Below, in pieces: positions 52,916 to 63,224 of a stretch of 64,000 nt of DNA. Source of the stretch: Achatina immaculata (taxonomy: Eukaryota; Mollusca; Gastropoda; Stylommatophora; Achatinidae); contig CM019710.1 in assembly GCA_009760885.1 (NCBI GenBank), positions 3,804,686 to 3,868,685 on the forward strand. Direction: 5' to 3'. Below the pieces are notes generated by a model. The model was given only the letters and a program-made list of their open reading frames with translations. It had not been told where the DNA came from and ran no database searches. A program made the translations under genes and the position numbers. The stretch's first letter is position 1. Every line of letters begins with the position of its first letter.

Positions 52916-53161
52916 GTGAGTAGATCTCATCCTACCATGTCATGCTTGAGTGTTTTCGTGTATCATCAACATGTGGCATTTAAGATGACAGAAAAAAATC
53001 ATTAGAGCCAATAACTCAGTTATTAGATATGACAGCGTCCTGAAGGCCATATTGGAGAGAAAAAAAATAATGGGGAATAGTGTGTGAGGCTAGCTCAGAA
53101 TGGAATGGATGGTCCACATTCTGAGATTGACAGGTGACAGGCTTGTTATCAGAGTATTTAA

Positions 53162-53862
53162 CTCTTTCCGTGCATATGGTCGAATTTTCGACACTTCCGG
53201 TGGTCCCAAGCTACCGTATGGTCGAAAATTCGACAATCATTGTTCCATTAAAACAAGCGGTGTAACATTTATATTGTACGGATTTCGTCCGTGATTCCGG
53301 TGACACTTTCAAAATGGAGAATGCGTGCCTAGTTACGAGCGATGCCGAGCGAGAACAAGGATGCGAAGCATGGAAATTTTTCAATTTTTGACGATGTAGA
53401 TAGGGGTATGGACATAGCCTATGGCCACCCCGCTGCTCTTGAATGTTTTCTAAGTAGATTTAGACATATTTAGACGACTGGAGAAGTAGTTAGGAGGTTA
53501 TTTCAGACATTCTGTAAGCGAAAATGCCATACAGAGTCACAATACAAGATCGATCGATAAGTAGATCTACACATCTTAGATGGTAAATAGGGGTAAGAAG
53601 CACGAATCTAGACCTAGCCGATGGTGAGCTGGCCACAATCAGTGTCTAAAAACATCACATTACTTCTTTTTTCCTAAAAAACTCTGCATTTATGAAATTT
53701 TCATTCATTTAGCTACACTTTGACACATATTACGTATACGGAAGTACATGGAAACACTGTTTTCCATTCCATTTTACAACTAGACCCCCTTACAGTCAAG
53801 ACCCGCATTTTACTCCCGCACGCAACGACATGTCCGTGTTTCTTCCTCCCGCACGGGAAGAG
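53162..53862. mobile_element. TTAA-flanked inverted-repeat element, copy 3
   Basis: CTCTTTCCGTGC (53162-53173) and GCACGGGAAGAG (53851-53862) are inverted with one mismatch in 12, and TTAA flanks both ends (53158-53161, 53863-53866). Subterminal palindromes GGTCGAATTTTCGAC and GGTCGAAAATTCGAC lie at the left. The body is the reverse complement of 18240-18930. The exact TTAA duplication and terminal repeats fit a piggyBac-type non-autonomous element. Confidence 0.85.
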
Positions 53863-54008
53863 TTAAGCCTTGAGGTGGCTGAAAGATAATGCCAATGCCT
53901 CAGGTCTTACAGTTTCATTAGTATTAGTCTGTGAGTAAACTGATGATGATGATGATGATGACTTTGATTATTTTTATCTTATATCAACACTGATGGCAGC
54001 CCAAGATG

Positions 54009-54144
54009 ATGGTTCAGTCAGTCAGTCGTTTGCGTGTCACTTGCGGAACTTTGCCTCCCTAACAGCTCTCCTGTAGGCCTCTCGGTTGTGAGCAAGATGC
54101 CCCTTGCTGCCGATGCATCCATTTGCAGATCATGTCCTACAGCC
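54009..54144 (-). mobile_element. RTE-A 3' end, left part, split by an I-like LINE
   Basis: CAGTCAGTCAGTCG tail complement, then the antisense RTE-A terminus up to the duplicated target ATGTCCTACAGCC (54132-54144). It continues at 56978-57062. Confidence 0.82.
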
Positions 54145-56977
54145 TATAAACCATACTGGTCTAGTGAGCTGGGAAAACTCCATGATGACGTGGAAGCAGC
54201 TCGAAATCAAGCAGAAAATAGACCATGCCAAGAACACCACAATAATTACCAACATTCTAAGGCCAAATTTCAGAGAGCAAAGCTGCAAGCCAGACGGGAA
54301 AGTTGGAGAGAGAAAACAGAGTCCCTAAACTTTGAAAAGGATGGAAGGAAACTGTGGAAACTAATCAAACAGTTAAATGATGAGAGTACTGGAAGAAGTA
54401 CAAAGGTTACACTAATAGAGGATGGGAAAACTCTTACAGGTAAGCAGGTAGCAGATCACTTTGCTCGCATTTTTGCACAGGACTGCAACATTGATATCCA
54501 TCCAGAGAAGGAGCGTACAGTGCGCATCGAGCCACAGAAAGAGGAGGAACAAGTCAGAAAAGTGGAGGTCATGGATGCACCAATCACACGCAGTGAGTTA
54601 GACCTAGCAGTTAGTAAACTGAAACCAAGGAAATCACCAGGACCAGATGGAGTGTCCAATGAAATGATCAAGAACCTGGGAATGGCAGCAATGGGAAAGC
54701 TGTTGGATATTTTCAATATGTGCTGGAGCACAGGTAAGTTACCTCAAATCTGGAAGGAAGCAAGCATGGTACCACTGCTAAAACCAGGGAAAAACAGTGA
54801 TACTACCTCCAGCTACAGGCCAATCAGTCTCACTAGCTGCCTATGCAAAACAATGGAACACATCATTGACCTGAGGCTAAAATGGTACCTAGAAAGTGAA
54901 AACCTTCTCGTTTCACAACAAGCAGGATTTAGGCAGTACTACAGTACGGAAGATCAAGTGACCTATCTCTCTTAAGAGATTGAGGATGCATTCAAAGAGA
55001 AAAACCTTGTACTAGCAGCGTGGATAGACCTGAAGAAAGCCTTTGATAAAGTATGGAAAAAAAGTCTGCTGTGGAAACTAAGAAACTGCAATGTGAATGG
55101 AAGACTGTACAACTGGATAAAGTCCTATTTACACAATAGAAGAGCTAGAGTAGTAATGGATGGACACAACAGCCAGAAAGTACTTCTGTGACACGAAGTA
55201 CCACAAGGAGGAGTCCTTTCGCCTACACTATTCCTTGTATTCATTAATGACCTGGTCAAGGAACTTCCCTATGGAATCAAAGCGGCACTGTATGCAGATG
55301 ATCTGGTCATGTGGTGTACAGATGAATATGCGACAGTTGCTACACAGAGACTCCAAAGAGCAGCAGACATCTTGACATCATGGACAAACAAATGGTGTGT
55401 AAGTATCAACACAGAGAAATCAAGTACTACTCTGTTCACCCTCTCATCTAAACAGAAAGCAGGTAAGATCTTTGTAAATGAAATACCCTTAAGGATGGAC
55501 AACCAACCCACTTACTTAGGAGTGACTCTTGACTCAAAACTGACGTGGAAGCAACACATCAACAGTGCAGAAGCAAAAGCCAGAAGAAAACTAGCCATAT
55601 TAAGAAAATTGAGTGGAACCACATGGGGAGCTAGTGAAAGAATCCTCAAGAATGTATATCAGCAAAGTATTCTACCACATTTAGAATATGGCTCAACATC
55701 TTGGTGCACAGCATCAAACACTACGTTGCATAATCTAGACAAGGTTCAAAATCAGTCACTACGGATTATCACAGGTGCCATGAGGTCCACACCAATAGTA
55801 GAAATGCAGAAAATAGTTGGTGTTCAAGCGCTAAAGGAACGTAGAGACACAAAGGTCATGACCATGGGAGAAAAATTCCTTAGCTCTGTAAGCCATCCCC
55901 TGAAGGAGAGATTCAATAACTTGGCATTAGGACGGCTTAAAAGAAGCAGCTTCATTCATCAGGCCAAGCGTATACATAAGCTGATACCTGACCTTCCAAC
56001 TGTAGTCGCTCCATTATCATCTGTACCAGAGCATACACCATGGAAAGAAGCAGATTATACACAGATAACTATTCAGACTGAAGTGAAAGGTGTGCAGAAT
56101 GGTGAGATGCAGAGCAGTCTTGTAAGATCAACAGCCACACTTAGTGTTCTAGATGACAAATATCCATGTGACACCTGGATACGTGTGTATACAGATGGAT
56201 CTGCACATAATGCCATAAAGAATGGAGGGGCAGGAGCATATATTGAATATCCAAACAACACCATTGACAAGATTTCCATACCCACTGGTAAATACTGCAA
56301 CAACTTTGATGCAGAAGTTAGGGCAATTATTGCTGCAGTTGAAAAACTATCAGACTCCAGAATTGATACATGTCCTGTAGTAATTCTCACAGATGCAAGA
56401 TCAGTACTGGAGGCTCTTCAGTGCAACAAACTACCAGACCTTAAGGATGCCTTGTCAAAAATTGGCTTACAACATGGAGTCACTTTGCAATGGATTCCCT
56501 CCCACTGTGGGATACCAGGCAATGAGAAAGCTGACCAACTGGCCAAAGAGGGCACTGAAATGGAGCAACCAGACATACCAATCACTTATAATCAGAAGAA
56601 AAGCATGATAAAAACCTACAGGAAGCCACAAACACCACCACATGATGACTATCACATGCTAAACAGAAAGGAACAAGTCACCATCTTCCGTCTCCGAACA
56701 GGACACAGCCGACTCCGAAGTCATATGTATACAAAGTTTAAGGTTGGTACTACTAATCTATGTACATGTGCCCAGGTGCCCCAAACTGTGGAACATATCC
56801 TCCAGAACTGCATCAACTACGAGACACTGAGAAATAATTACTGGCCCAGTGAAACCACTAAAGAAGATAAGCTCTATGGTTCCATACATGAATTACAAAA
56901 AACAGTGAAATTTATCCAAGAGACAGGACTGCAGATATAGACAGACAATGCGAACGAAGAAGAAGAAGAAGAAGAAG
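54145..56977 (+). mobile_element. I-like LINE (RT, RNase H, knuckle), 5'-truncated, 13-bp TSD
   Basis: A single frame runs to 56940, broken only by TAA at 54973-54975 and TGA at 55189-55191. Domains in order: linker; RT with RKSPGPDGVSNEMIKNLG, YRPISLTSCLCKTMEHI, QQAGFRQYYSTEDQ, VPQGGVLSPTLF and LYADDLVMW (catalytic YADD, 55288-55311); thumb (YLGVTLDSKLTWKQHI, RVQ-like KVQNQSLRIITGAMRSTPI); RNase H with VYTDGSAHN (56185 on), AEVRAIIAAV, LTDARSVLEAL, WIPSHCGIPGNEKADQLAKE (D, E, D, H, D all present); knuckle CTCAQVPQTVEHILQNC. Tail ACGAAGAAGAAG. EN is absent through 5' truncation. TSD: ATGTCCTACAGCC (54132-54144) and ATGTCCTGCAGCC (56978-56990). RT plus RNase H points to the I group. Confidence 0.94.
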
Positions 56978-57065
56978 ATGTCCTGCAGCCATCTTCGCCT
57001 TGGTCTTCCTCTCTTTCTTTTTTCCCATTAATGTACCCTTCCAAGACAGTCTTATCTACATTAAT
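56978..57065 (-). mobile_element. RTE-A 3' end, right part
   Basis: Continuation of 54009-54144 past the nested LINE: ATCTTCGCCTTGGTCTTCCT CTCTTTC, then ending near 57065. Confidence 0.8.
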
Positions 57066-58310
57066 ATTAATCACCAAAAATAATAATAATTATTATTTTG
57101 ATGACTTGGTCTGATAACTACTCTGAATGCAGTCCCAGAAGAGAATCATGATGATAATAATGGTGATGATGGTTTGGTTATATATTTTCAACCATATGAT
57201 TTCACTGAAACTCTGTAACTGTGATGTTTTCACTAATCTCTTTTTGCTGATCTCCATTCCAGTCCATTGTCTCTGATTTTCTATGAACTTCTGTTAGCCT
57301 CCTACGAGTCCTTGTGGCATTAGTTTTACTTTTTTGTCATTATCCTGCATTTTTATTTCTTGCTAGTGTTAAATTTCTGAGAATGGCTGACCCATCTCCC
57401 TTTATCTGGTTTGGATAATGAACCGGCTTGTCTCAGCACTTTTGTATGAGCTGTCATTATTTACCTGGGTTGACCGGAGAGCGGTGTTGTAGGTCATGAA
57501 CCCGCAACCTTTCAGGAAAGAAGAGAGGTCATTATTGACCAAGCCAGCTCATTCGTCCTTCGGATTCATTTCGGTCTGAAGTTTGAACATTAAGGAAAGG
57601 TAAAGGTATGAGTTGCGAACTGGCGCCACTCGGTCTGTTGACCAGAAACTGCTGATTAGCGTCACCGTCAGCATGAACTCTGTAGCTAGTGGCGTTATTC
57701 CTCTTCCTTCACCTGCACTTCATGAAATGTCATTTATGCCATTATGTGCACGTGTTGTGATATGAAGTATATAGGGGAGCCTGGTTTACACTTAGGAGAT
57801 CGTTTTCATCAACACCTTAATGATATTTCAAAGAGGGCATGGACACCAGTGACAAAACACTTCTGCTAAAGAAACCACAGTGGGAAACGGGACATTTCTG
57901 TTAGTGCAATCCGTTCCCGTTCTTCTGATGTACGATCTCGGGAGGCTCCAGAACAGCGCCTTATTTTCCAGGCTGGCTGTCTCCACCCAGTTGGAATTAG
58001 CAGCTTCCTTCAAACTTCTTTAGATTTTCACCTATTTTCTGCCATTTATACTCTACTTTCTTGTCTTAGCCCAATGCATTTCACTGCAGATTTTCATTCA
58101 TTAGTTTTAGTGTTATCTCCCAACGCCCCCCCCCCCCCCCCCCCAAACCCCCTTCCTCTCTACCAGCTATTTATTACCTCCTGGTCTCTTTTCTGCACCA
58201 ACCCCAACCCTCCCCCCCATTGTTCTCACCCTTTCACCGCTGCTGACACATCCGATTGGTTGAAGTTGTTTTCTTTTGTGGTCTCCTAACCTTGTATACA
58301 TTGGTGTATT
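57066..58310. other. Intron 12 segment without recognised element
   Basis: A C-rich tract (C18 at 58125-58144) and low-complexity stretches. No coding similarity seen. Confidence 0.35.
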
Positions 58311-58447
58311 CTGTATTAGGAGGGATGCCACAAAGCCAAGCTTTTCATTTTTCTTCTTTTTGTTTATGTGTTGTGTTTGTTTTTGTATATAAATCCTTGA
58401 AACAGGCTGACACTGAAATATTGGGTGTTGTATGTTTTATTGTTGCT

Positions 58448-58933
58448 TGTGGAGAGGAGCAAACAGAACCACAAAAATAAGATTTTTAAGGGCATGCATC
58501 TTTCCCATAGCAACATATGCCTGTGAGACCTGGACACTTAACAAAACAGCTGAGAAACACATAAATGCCTGTGAATGTAAATGCTACAGAAGAGTTCTCC
58601 AAATATCGTGGACACAAAAAAGAACAAATATATCTATACTACAAGAGCTTAATATTGAAGAAGGCTGGCTAGTGAAGAGGATTAAAGAGAAAAAACTGAA
58701 TATTTTGGACACATTAAACATCATGATAATTTAGAGAAGACCGTATTGGAAGGATACATAATGGGAAAAAGAAAAAGAGGAAGACCAAGACGAAGATGGC
58801 TGCAAGACATCGTTGACGATCTGGAAATGGATGCAGCAGCAGCAGGCCATCTTGCTCACAACCGAGAGGCCTACAGGAGTGCTGTTTGGGAGGCAAAGTT
58901 CCGCAAGGGACATGCAAATGAATGAATGAATGA
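58448..58933 (+). mobile_element. RTE-A 3' insertion (first of a head-to-tail pair)
   Basis: Encodes RTTKIRFLRACIFPIATYAC, LQELNIEEGWLVKRIKE, GRPRRRWLQDIVDDLEMDAA and the NREAYRSAVWEAKFRKG end with (ATGA)n. TGTTTTATTG occurs just before the left boundary and again just after the tail, a probable TSD. Confidence 0.85.
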
Positions 58934-58941
58934 ATGTTTTA

Positions 58942-59220
58942 TTGAAGAAGACTGGCTAGTAAAGAGGATTAAACAAAGAAAACTTAAATATTTTGAACAC
59001 ATTATACGTCATGATAATTTAGAGAAGACCATCTTGGAAGGGTACATAATGGGAAAAAGAAAGAGAGGAAGACCAAAGCAAAGTTGGCTACAATACACCG
59101 TTGATAATCTGCAGATGGATGCATCAGCAGCAGGGTATCTTGCTTACAACCGAGAGGCCTGCAGGAGAGCTGTTAGAGAGGCAAAGTTTTGCAAGGGACA
59201 TGCAAATGAATGAATGAATG
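58942..59220 (+). mobile_element. RTE-A 3' insertion (second of the pair)
   Basis: EEDWLVKRIKQRKLKYFEHI IRHDNLEKTILEGYIMGKRK RGRPKQSW and a C-terminus ending in (ATGA)n. It lies immediately behind the first insertion's tail and is more diverged, so the two are not a simple duplication. Confidence 0.85.
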
Positions 59221-59365
59221 TTATTCATTTATACATTCTGATCTTACTTTCATACTTTCTGCCATTTGTGCTTGTCCTCTTTCCTCACTCCCTCTGCCAC
59301 TTTGTAAAACGGCACCATTCACCTCTATCTTCCCATATTACTAGAGACAGTTTCACCTCAGCCAT

Positions 59366-59983
59366 TATCTGTTTTTTTTAAATCTGTCTCTTCCTTCTCA
59401 GAGCATTAACCCTGGTACTGATTTTTTTCCCTCAACATTAAGGAAGAATTATCCTAACTGGCCATTCACACACATAACAGCTGTCTTTTTTTAACTCCTA
59501 ACCTACCCTGATCAGTTGAAACAGTGTTTAAATAAATTAAAATGCAGCCATATGGTTTTGTTCCCTGGTCACTTCATAATTTTAAACTGCTATAAATGCA
59601 ACAGCTGGACGTAGCATGATTTTCTGTTAAAATAACACAGTAGTAGTTTTTTATTACAATAAATGTTTGTGTGGCTGGAGTGTTGTTATGTAGGTTAATA
59701 TGACAGAAATTTCAAGTAATTTGCACAAGAAATTTGCTAGTCGTATCTGGACAAGTTTTGATGTACGAGATTGTTATGAGTGAAAGACTGGCGGTGTTTC
59801 TTTGAGCTTGTCACATTGGCTTTACCATAATTATTAACCATCCAAATCATTCTGTTTACTGTTGTATATGTGTTTATCAGTGTATAATATATTCATTTTT
59901 TCTTCATGTAATCATGATTTATGTTGTTTTCTTCCTGTTTTCAATGTTGTCCTTGCTTCTGCAACTGTGATGTGCTTGTAAAG
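59366..59983. other. Intron 12 sequence, nothing recognised
   Basis: AT-rich intronic DNA with no element or exon recognised. Confidence 0.4.
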
Positions 59984-60010
59984 TATCCAAGAAAATTGCT
60001 GGCATTTGAG
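59984..60010 (+). CDS. CFAP91: Candidate CFAP91 micro-exon (9 codons)
   Basis: TTGTAAAG|TAT and GAG|GTAAGTG bracket 27 nt, phase 0 on both sides, so inclusion or skipping between exons 12 and 13 both preserve frame. It would add YPRKLLAFE in a segment that is poorly conserved in the family. The donor is perfect, the acceptor ordinary. Could be chance. Confidence 0.28.
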
Positions 60011-60464
60011 GTAAGTGATACGATATAAATATTGAAACATTGTAGAAACATTACCATATCATGTCATGTAGCAGTGGTTCACAAACTTTATTGGGTGAAC
60101 CCTAAACAAACAGTAATATGTAACCCATGAAGAAAGATATGTTAAATAATATTGAAACTTTGGCAAAAGTTGTTGATATACAGGATGAACATGAAAAACC
60201 ACTAGTTGGATTTACGTGTTTGGACATATGAGGCAGGCTGGTTTTTTTTGTTGTTTTTTTTTGTGGTCTGCCCTAAAGTGTTTCCTTGCTTTTGTCATGA
60301 TGTAACCATGCTCATACTTGGCACATTGATTCTCCAGGGTATATCTCTAGGTCCCATAGCATTTGCATGTAACAGGGATGTGAAAAGTGTTAGTGCCTTC
60401 GCATTTCTAGGCCACTACAGTATTTGAGGTAGGGGATGTCAGCACCTTGTCCTCACTGCTTGAA

Positions 60465-60620
60465 TTTTCCTAGGGAAGCCTCAGGTGCCCTTTTTTTTTT
60501 ATATTTAGTTGACGTCTGGAAAAAAAAAATTTCTGCCTGAGCACATACTCAAGCCAGGGGCCTTCTGATCAGCAGGTGAGTGCACAGAGCACTACATCAC
60601 TGCAGCTGGGGGTATATAGA
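60465..60620 (-). mobile_element. Possible tRNA-like SINE fragment
   Basis: The minus strand reads ACTGCAGTGATGTAGTGCTC TGTGCACTCACCTGCTGATC AGAAGGCCCCTGGCTTGAGT, with a D-stem-like and a loose B-box-like part. Confidence 0.3.
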
Positions 60621-60839
60621 ACGCAGAATTCTACTGCACACGCTGTTCAATTTGTTTGAATTAGTCACAACATTTCATTGAACGGTAGGAAGTTTGGTTA
60701 TTGTCATTTTAATATTTATGTTAAAAAATGTAAAGTGCTAGGATTTCACTAAAATCATGTACATTTTTTTTTAACTTGTAATATTTTTTTCTTGACATTT
60801 TCATAACATCTTCTTGAAATGAGCTCTGTGACTCTGATT

Positions 60840-61190
60840 TGAGTCATGGCTGGACGTTGGTAACTACTGCCACATAGCTGTCACCGGAGGTGGGGCACGG
60901 TGTCAGTGCCCATGTTTTCATTGACCTTACATCACGCCAGCGGGTCCAGGTCCCGGTGATGTGGTCAGCATTGTGTGTAGGTGAGTGGGGTGGTGCAGCA
61001 GCTGGTCCTGAGCCACCATATTAACTGTTGCAATACTCGGGGTACCCAAATATCATGGAAGAAAGCTGTAAATAGTACCTATGTAAGGTCCGCCCAGGTT
61101 AAAGACAGCATGTGTAAAGAGAACATGAGTGTAGGTATAATGGGAAGTGTATGAATGGAAGTGAACAATGAATAAAAAAAAAAGAAAAGA
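60840..61190. mobile_element. SINE-like segment related to 12080-12200
   Basis: GGTGTCAGTGCCCATGTTTT CATTGACCTTACATCACGCC parallels GGTGTTAGTGCCCATATTTT CCTTGACCTGTAGCACACTA at about 12110. It ends in an A-rich GAATAAAAAAAAAAG near 61180. Confidence 0.5.
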
Positions 61191-61322
61191 AGTTAAGATC
61201 TGTAGAGGACTGTAGTTGTCTCTCTAACCCCCTTTACTGGCCCACTCTGCAAACAAAAAAGTACTGAAGCAATCTTGCATTCCTTGATTACTGCTAAATC
61301 AGATGTCTTGATTGTTACACAT

Positions 61323-61354
61323 TCCCCCCCCCCCCCTCTCTCTCTCTCTCACTC
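61323..61354. repeat. Poly-C followed by (TC)n
   Basis: C14 run then TCTCTCTCTCTC. Confidence 0.9.
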
Positions 61355-61477
61355 TCGGTCTCCTGTTCACAGAAGATAGAGTTGCTCAAGCTGGCATTTG
61401 ATAGTAATTATGCCAGGGTTTTAGCAACTTCTGGCCATTTAAAAAAAATTTCATTGTAGTTGTCTGTTTTATTTGTA

Positions 61478-61862
61478 CAGGTAGATAGAGATGTATGGTA
61501 CAGTCTTACAAAGTGATGGAGTGAGAAAAGTGAGAAAACACAAATAATGAAAAACATACAACATCCATTAATTTAGTGTGAGCCTTTTTCAAGGATTACA
61601 TACAAAAACAAACACAACATAAAAGAAGAATGAAAATGAAAAACTTAGCTTTGTGGCATTCCACAAAGCTTTTTTCATTTTCATTTTTCTTCTTTTGTTT
61701 TATGTTGTGTTTGTTTTTGTATGTAATCCTTGAAAAAGGCTCACGCCGAAATATTGGATGTTGTATGTTTTTCATTATTTGTGTTTTCTCACTTTTCTCA
61801 CTCCCTCTATTGCTTTATAAAACTACTGTACACCTCTATCTACCTGTATTACTAGAATCAGT
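61478..61862. mobile_element. Long palindrome (foldback element), about 190-bp arms
   Basis: The left arm (61478-61665: AGGTAGATAGAGATGTATGG, GAGTGAGAAAAGTGAGAAAA, ATACAACATCCA, CTTTTTCAAGGATTACATAC) is the reverse complement of the right arm (61670-61862) with few differences. The centre is GCTTTGTGGCATTCCACAAA GC, so the loop is nearly absent. Single arms occur at 45440-45665 and 58330-59365. Confidence 0.9.
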
Positions 61863-62044
61863 TTTGTCTAGTTTAGAAGTGGTAATTTAAAATTGGCAGA
61901 GAACGAGGAAGATGGATTGATACACGAAGTTTGGTATTAGAGTATTCAAAAAGGCCTTTGGGTGCTCTTTTTTTTTATCTCAGGCAAAACCTATCTGTCA
62001 AAGCTACCTCTTTACGTCAGGTTGGCTGAAGGTGAAGACGCTGT

Positions 62045-62590
62045 CTGTTTTGGGAATCAGCAACCCATAGCTGACATACTGACGTCGGGGTTGGTAAACC
62101 ATAGCTGACATACTGACATTGGGGTTGGTAAACCATAGCTGACATACTGACATTGGGGTTGGTAAACCATAGCTGACATACTGACATTGGAGTTTGTAAA
62201 CCATAGCTGACATACTGACATTGGGGTTGGTAAACCATAGCTGACATACTGACATCAGGGTTGGTAAACCATAGCTGACATACCGACATCAGGGTTGGTA
62301 AATCATAGCTGACTGAGACCCTGTCCCACATCTCTGTTGGTACCCCCAGTAACAGGCCTAGCCTGGATAAGGGGGCGGGGATCAGTATCATTCCCCTGTG
62401 GTGGTGGAGCCTGCTAAAGAAGCACTGCACATGACCTACTTTTTAAGCTGCACTCGGGGACTGAAAAAGTAACTGCCATGACCCGCTCCCAAGCTGACAC
62501 AACACTGTGCTTCAACACCTTCACAGCATTGGCCGGAAAGAACATCATCTTGCAGTTTCAGGGAGATAGAAGACAAGACAAGACATCAGG
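62045..62590 (+). mobile_element. VNTR-SINE with 34-bp VNTR (7-8 units)
   Basis: 62055-62310: units GCTGACATACTGACATTGGG GTTGGTAAACCATA, 34 bp. Then the body CCCACATCTCTGTTGGTACC … CAGTAACAGGCCTAGCCTGG … CTGCACTCGGGGACTGAAAA … TTGCAGTTTCAGGGAGATAG AAGACAAGAC. Frames over the VNTR are open but not genic. Confidence 0.85.
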
Positions 62591-62654
62591 TTAGCTAACA
62601 AATCCAGCAAAGAATCGGGGAAAAAAAAGGCAGACTGATTGGTCAGTTTCTCTA

Positions 62655-62990
62655 TGGTCATGATTGGTGAATCCATTATGGTGTAGAGAGGATGAGGCAT
62701 CAATGTCCGTATTTTCCTTGATCTGTTCTGTGCTGCTGAGGAATATATATATATATGAGGTATAGTTTTAGTATTTTCTTGAAATGTTCAGTGTTATTGA
62801 GACATATAAGGGATATGGTGTAAGTGCCTGTATATTTCTTGACATTTTGGTGAATAAAAGGACAACTTAATAGGTGTCCTGGCTCTCTGTCTTCCTTTAT
62901 CACCTGGAGTGATCTACTTCTGCAGCAGGTTTGAATGGAGTATCTTGTTATAAATAAATAAAAAAAAAAAAAAAAATCAAACCTCCATGC
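62655..62990. mobile_element. SINE-like segment with A-tail
   Basis: GGCATCAATGTCCGTATTTT CCTTGATCTGTT resembles the 12110 and 60895 modules. It has an (AT)n run at 62745-62756 and an A-run at 62959-62978. Confidence 0.4.
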
Positions 62991-63145
62991 AGCAACAATG
63001 TCATTGATGCAGTCAGGCAAATCTGTATGTGTTCTAGCCCCCTCCCCAGAAGAGAGAATCTCGCCATGGTAAGAATCCTTGCCTGTGTTTAAAAATATTC
63101 AACATCTTTGAAGTGCTGATTGTGTTTTATGCTTTTTTGTCGTAG

Positions 63146-63217
63146 GCTAAAGAGAATGAGTACCAAGCTGCTACATTACTGCAGCAGGTCATCAGAGGAA
63201 GAGCCATTCAGAGCATG
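63146..63217 (+). CDS. CFAP91: CFAP91 coding exon 13 (last in window)
   Basis: Acceptor TTTTTTGTCGTAG|GCT and donor ATG|GTAAGG enclose 24 codons, phase 0 both sides. AKENEYQAATLLQQVIRGRA IQSM aligns with [20 protein letters not shown] QNM, an IQ-like helix; in the family it is followed by MFEGKEKR in the next exon, not present here. The gene therefore continues to the right. Confidence 0.93.
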
Positions 63218-63224
63218 GTAAGGT

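Larger units (their letters stand above)
58315..59365 (+). mobile_element. Foldback-element arm interrupted by two RTE-A insertions
   Basis: 58330-58440 (GCCACAAAGCCAAGCTTTTC, TGTTGTGTTTGTTTTTGTAT, AAATATTGGGTGTTGTATGT) and 59225-59365 (TCCTCACTCCCTCTGCCACT, CACCTCTATCTTCCCATATT) together match the right arm of the palindrome at 61660-61860. Confidence 0.65.

Noticed and set aside
54034..54130. Start of the 313-codon frame (MSLAELCLPNSS...) as the N-terminus of a LINE protein
   Set aside because: This part is antisense RTE-A sequence outside the TSD; the I-like LINE begins at 54145 and is merely in frame with it.
62004..62430. 137-codon minus frame with VSMSAMVYQPQCQYVSYGL-type repeats
   Set aside because: It reads through the 34-bp VNTR of a SINE-like element; 34 bp is stop-free in this direction and cycles frames.
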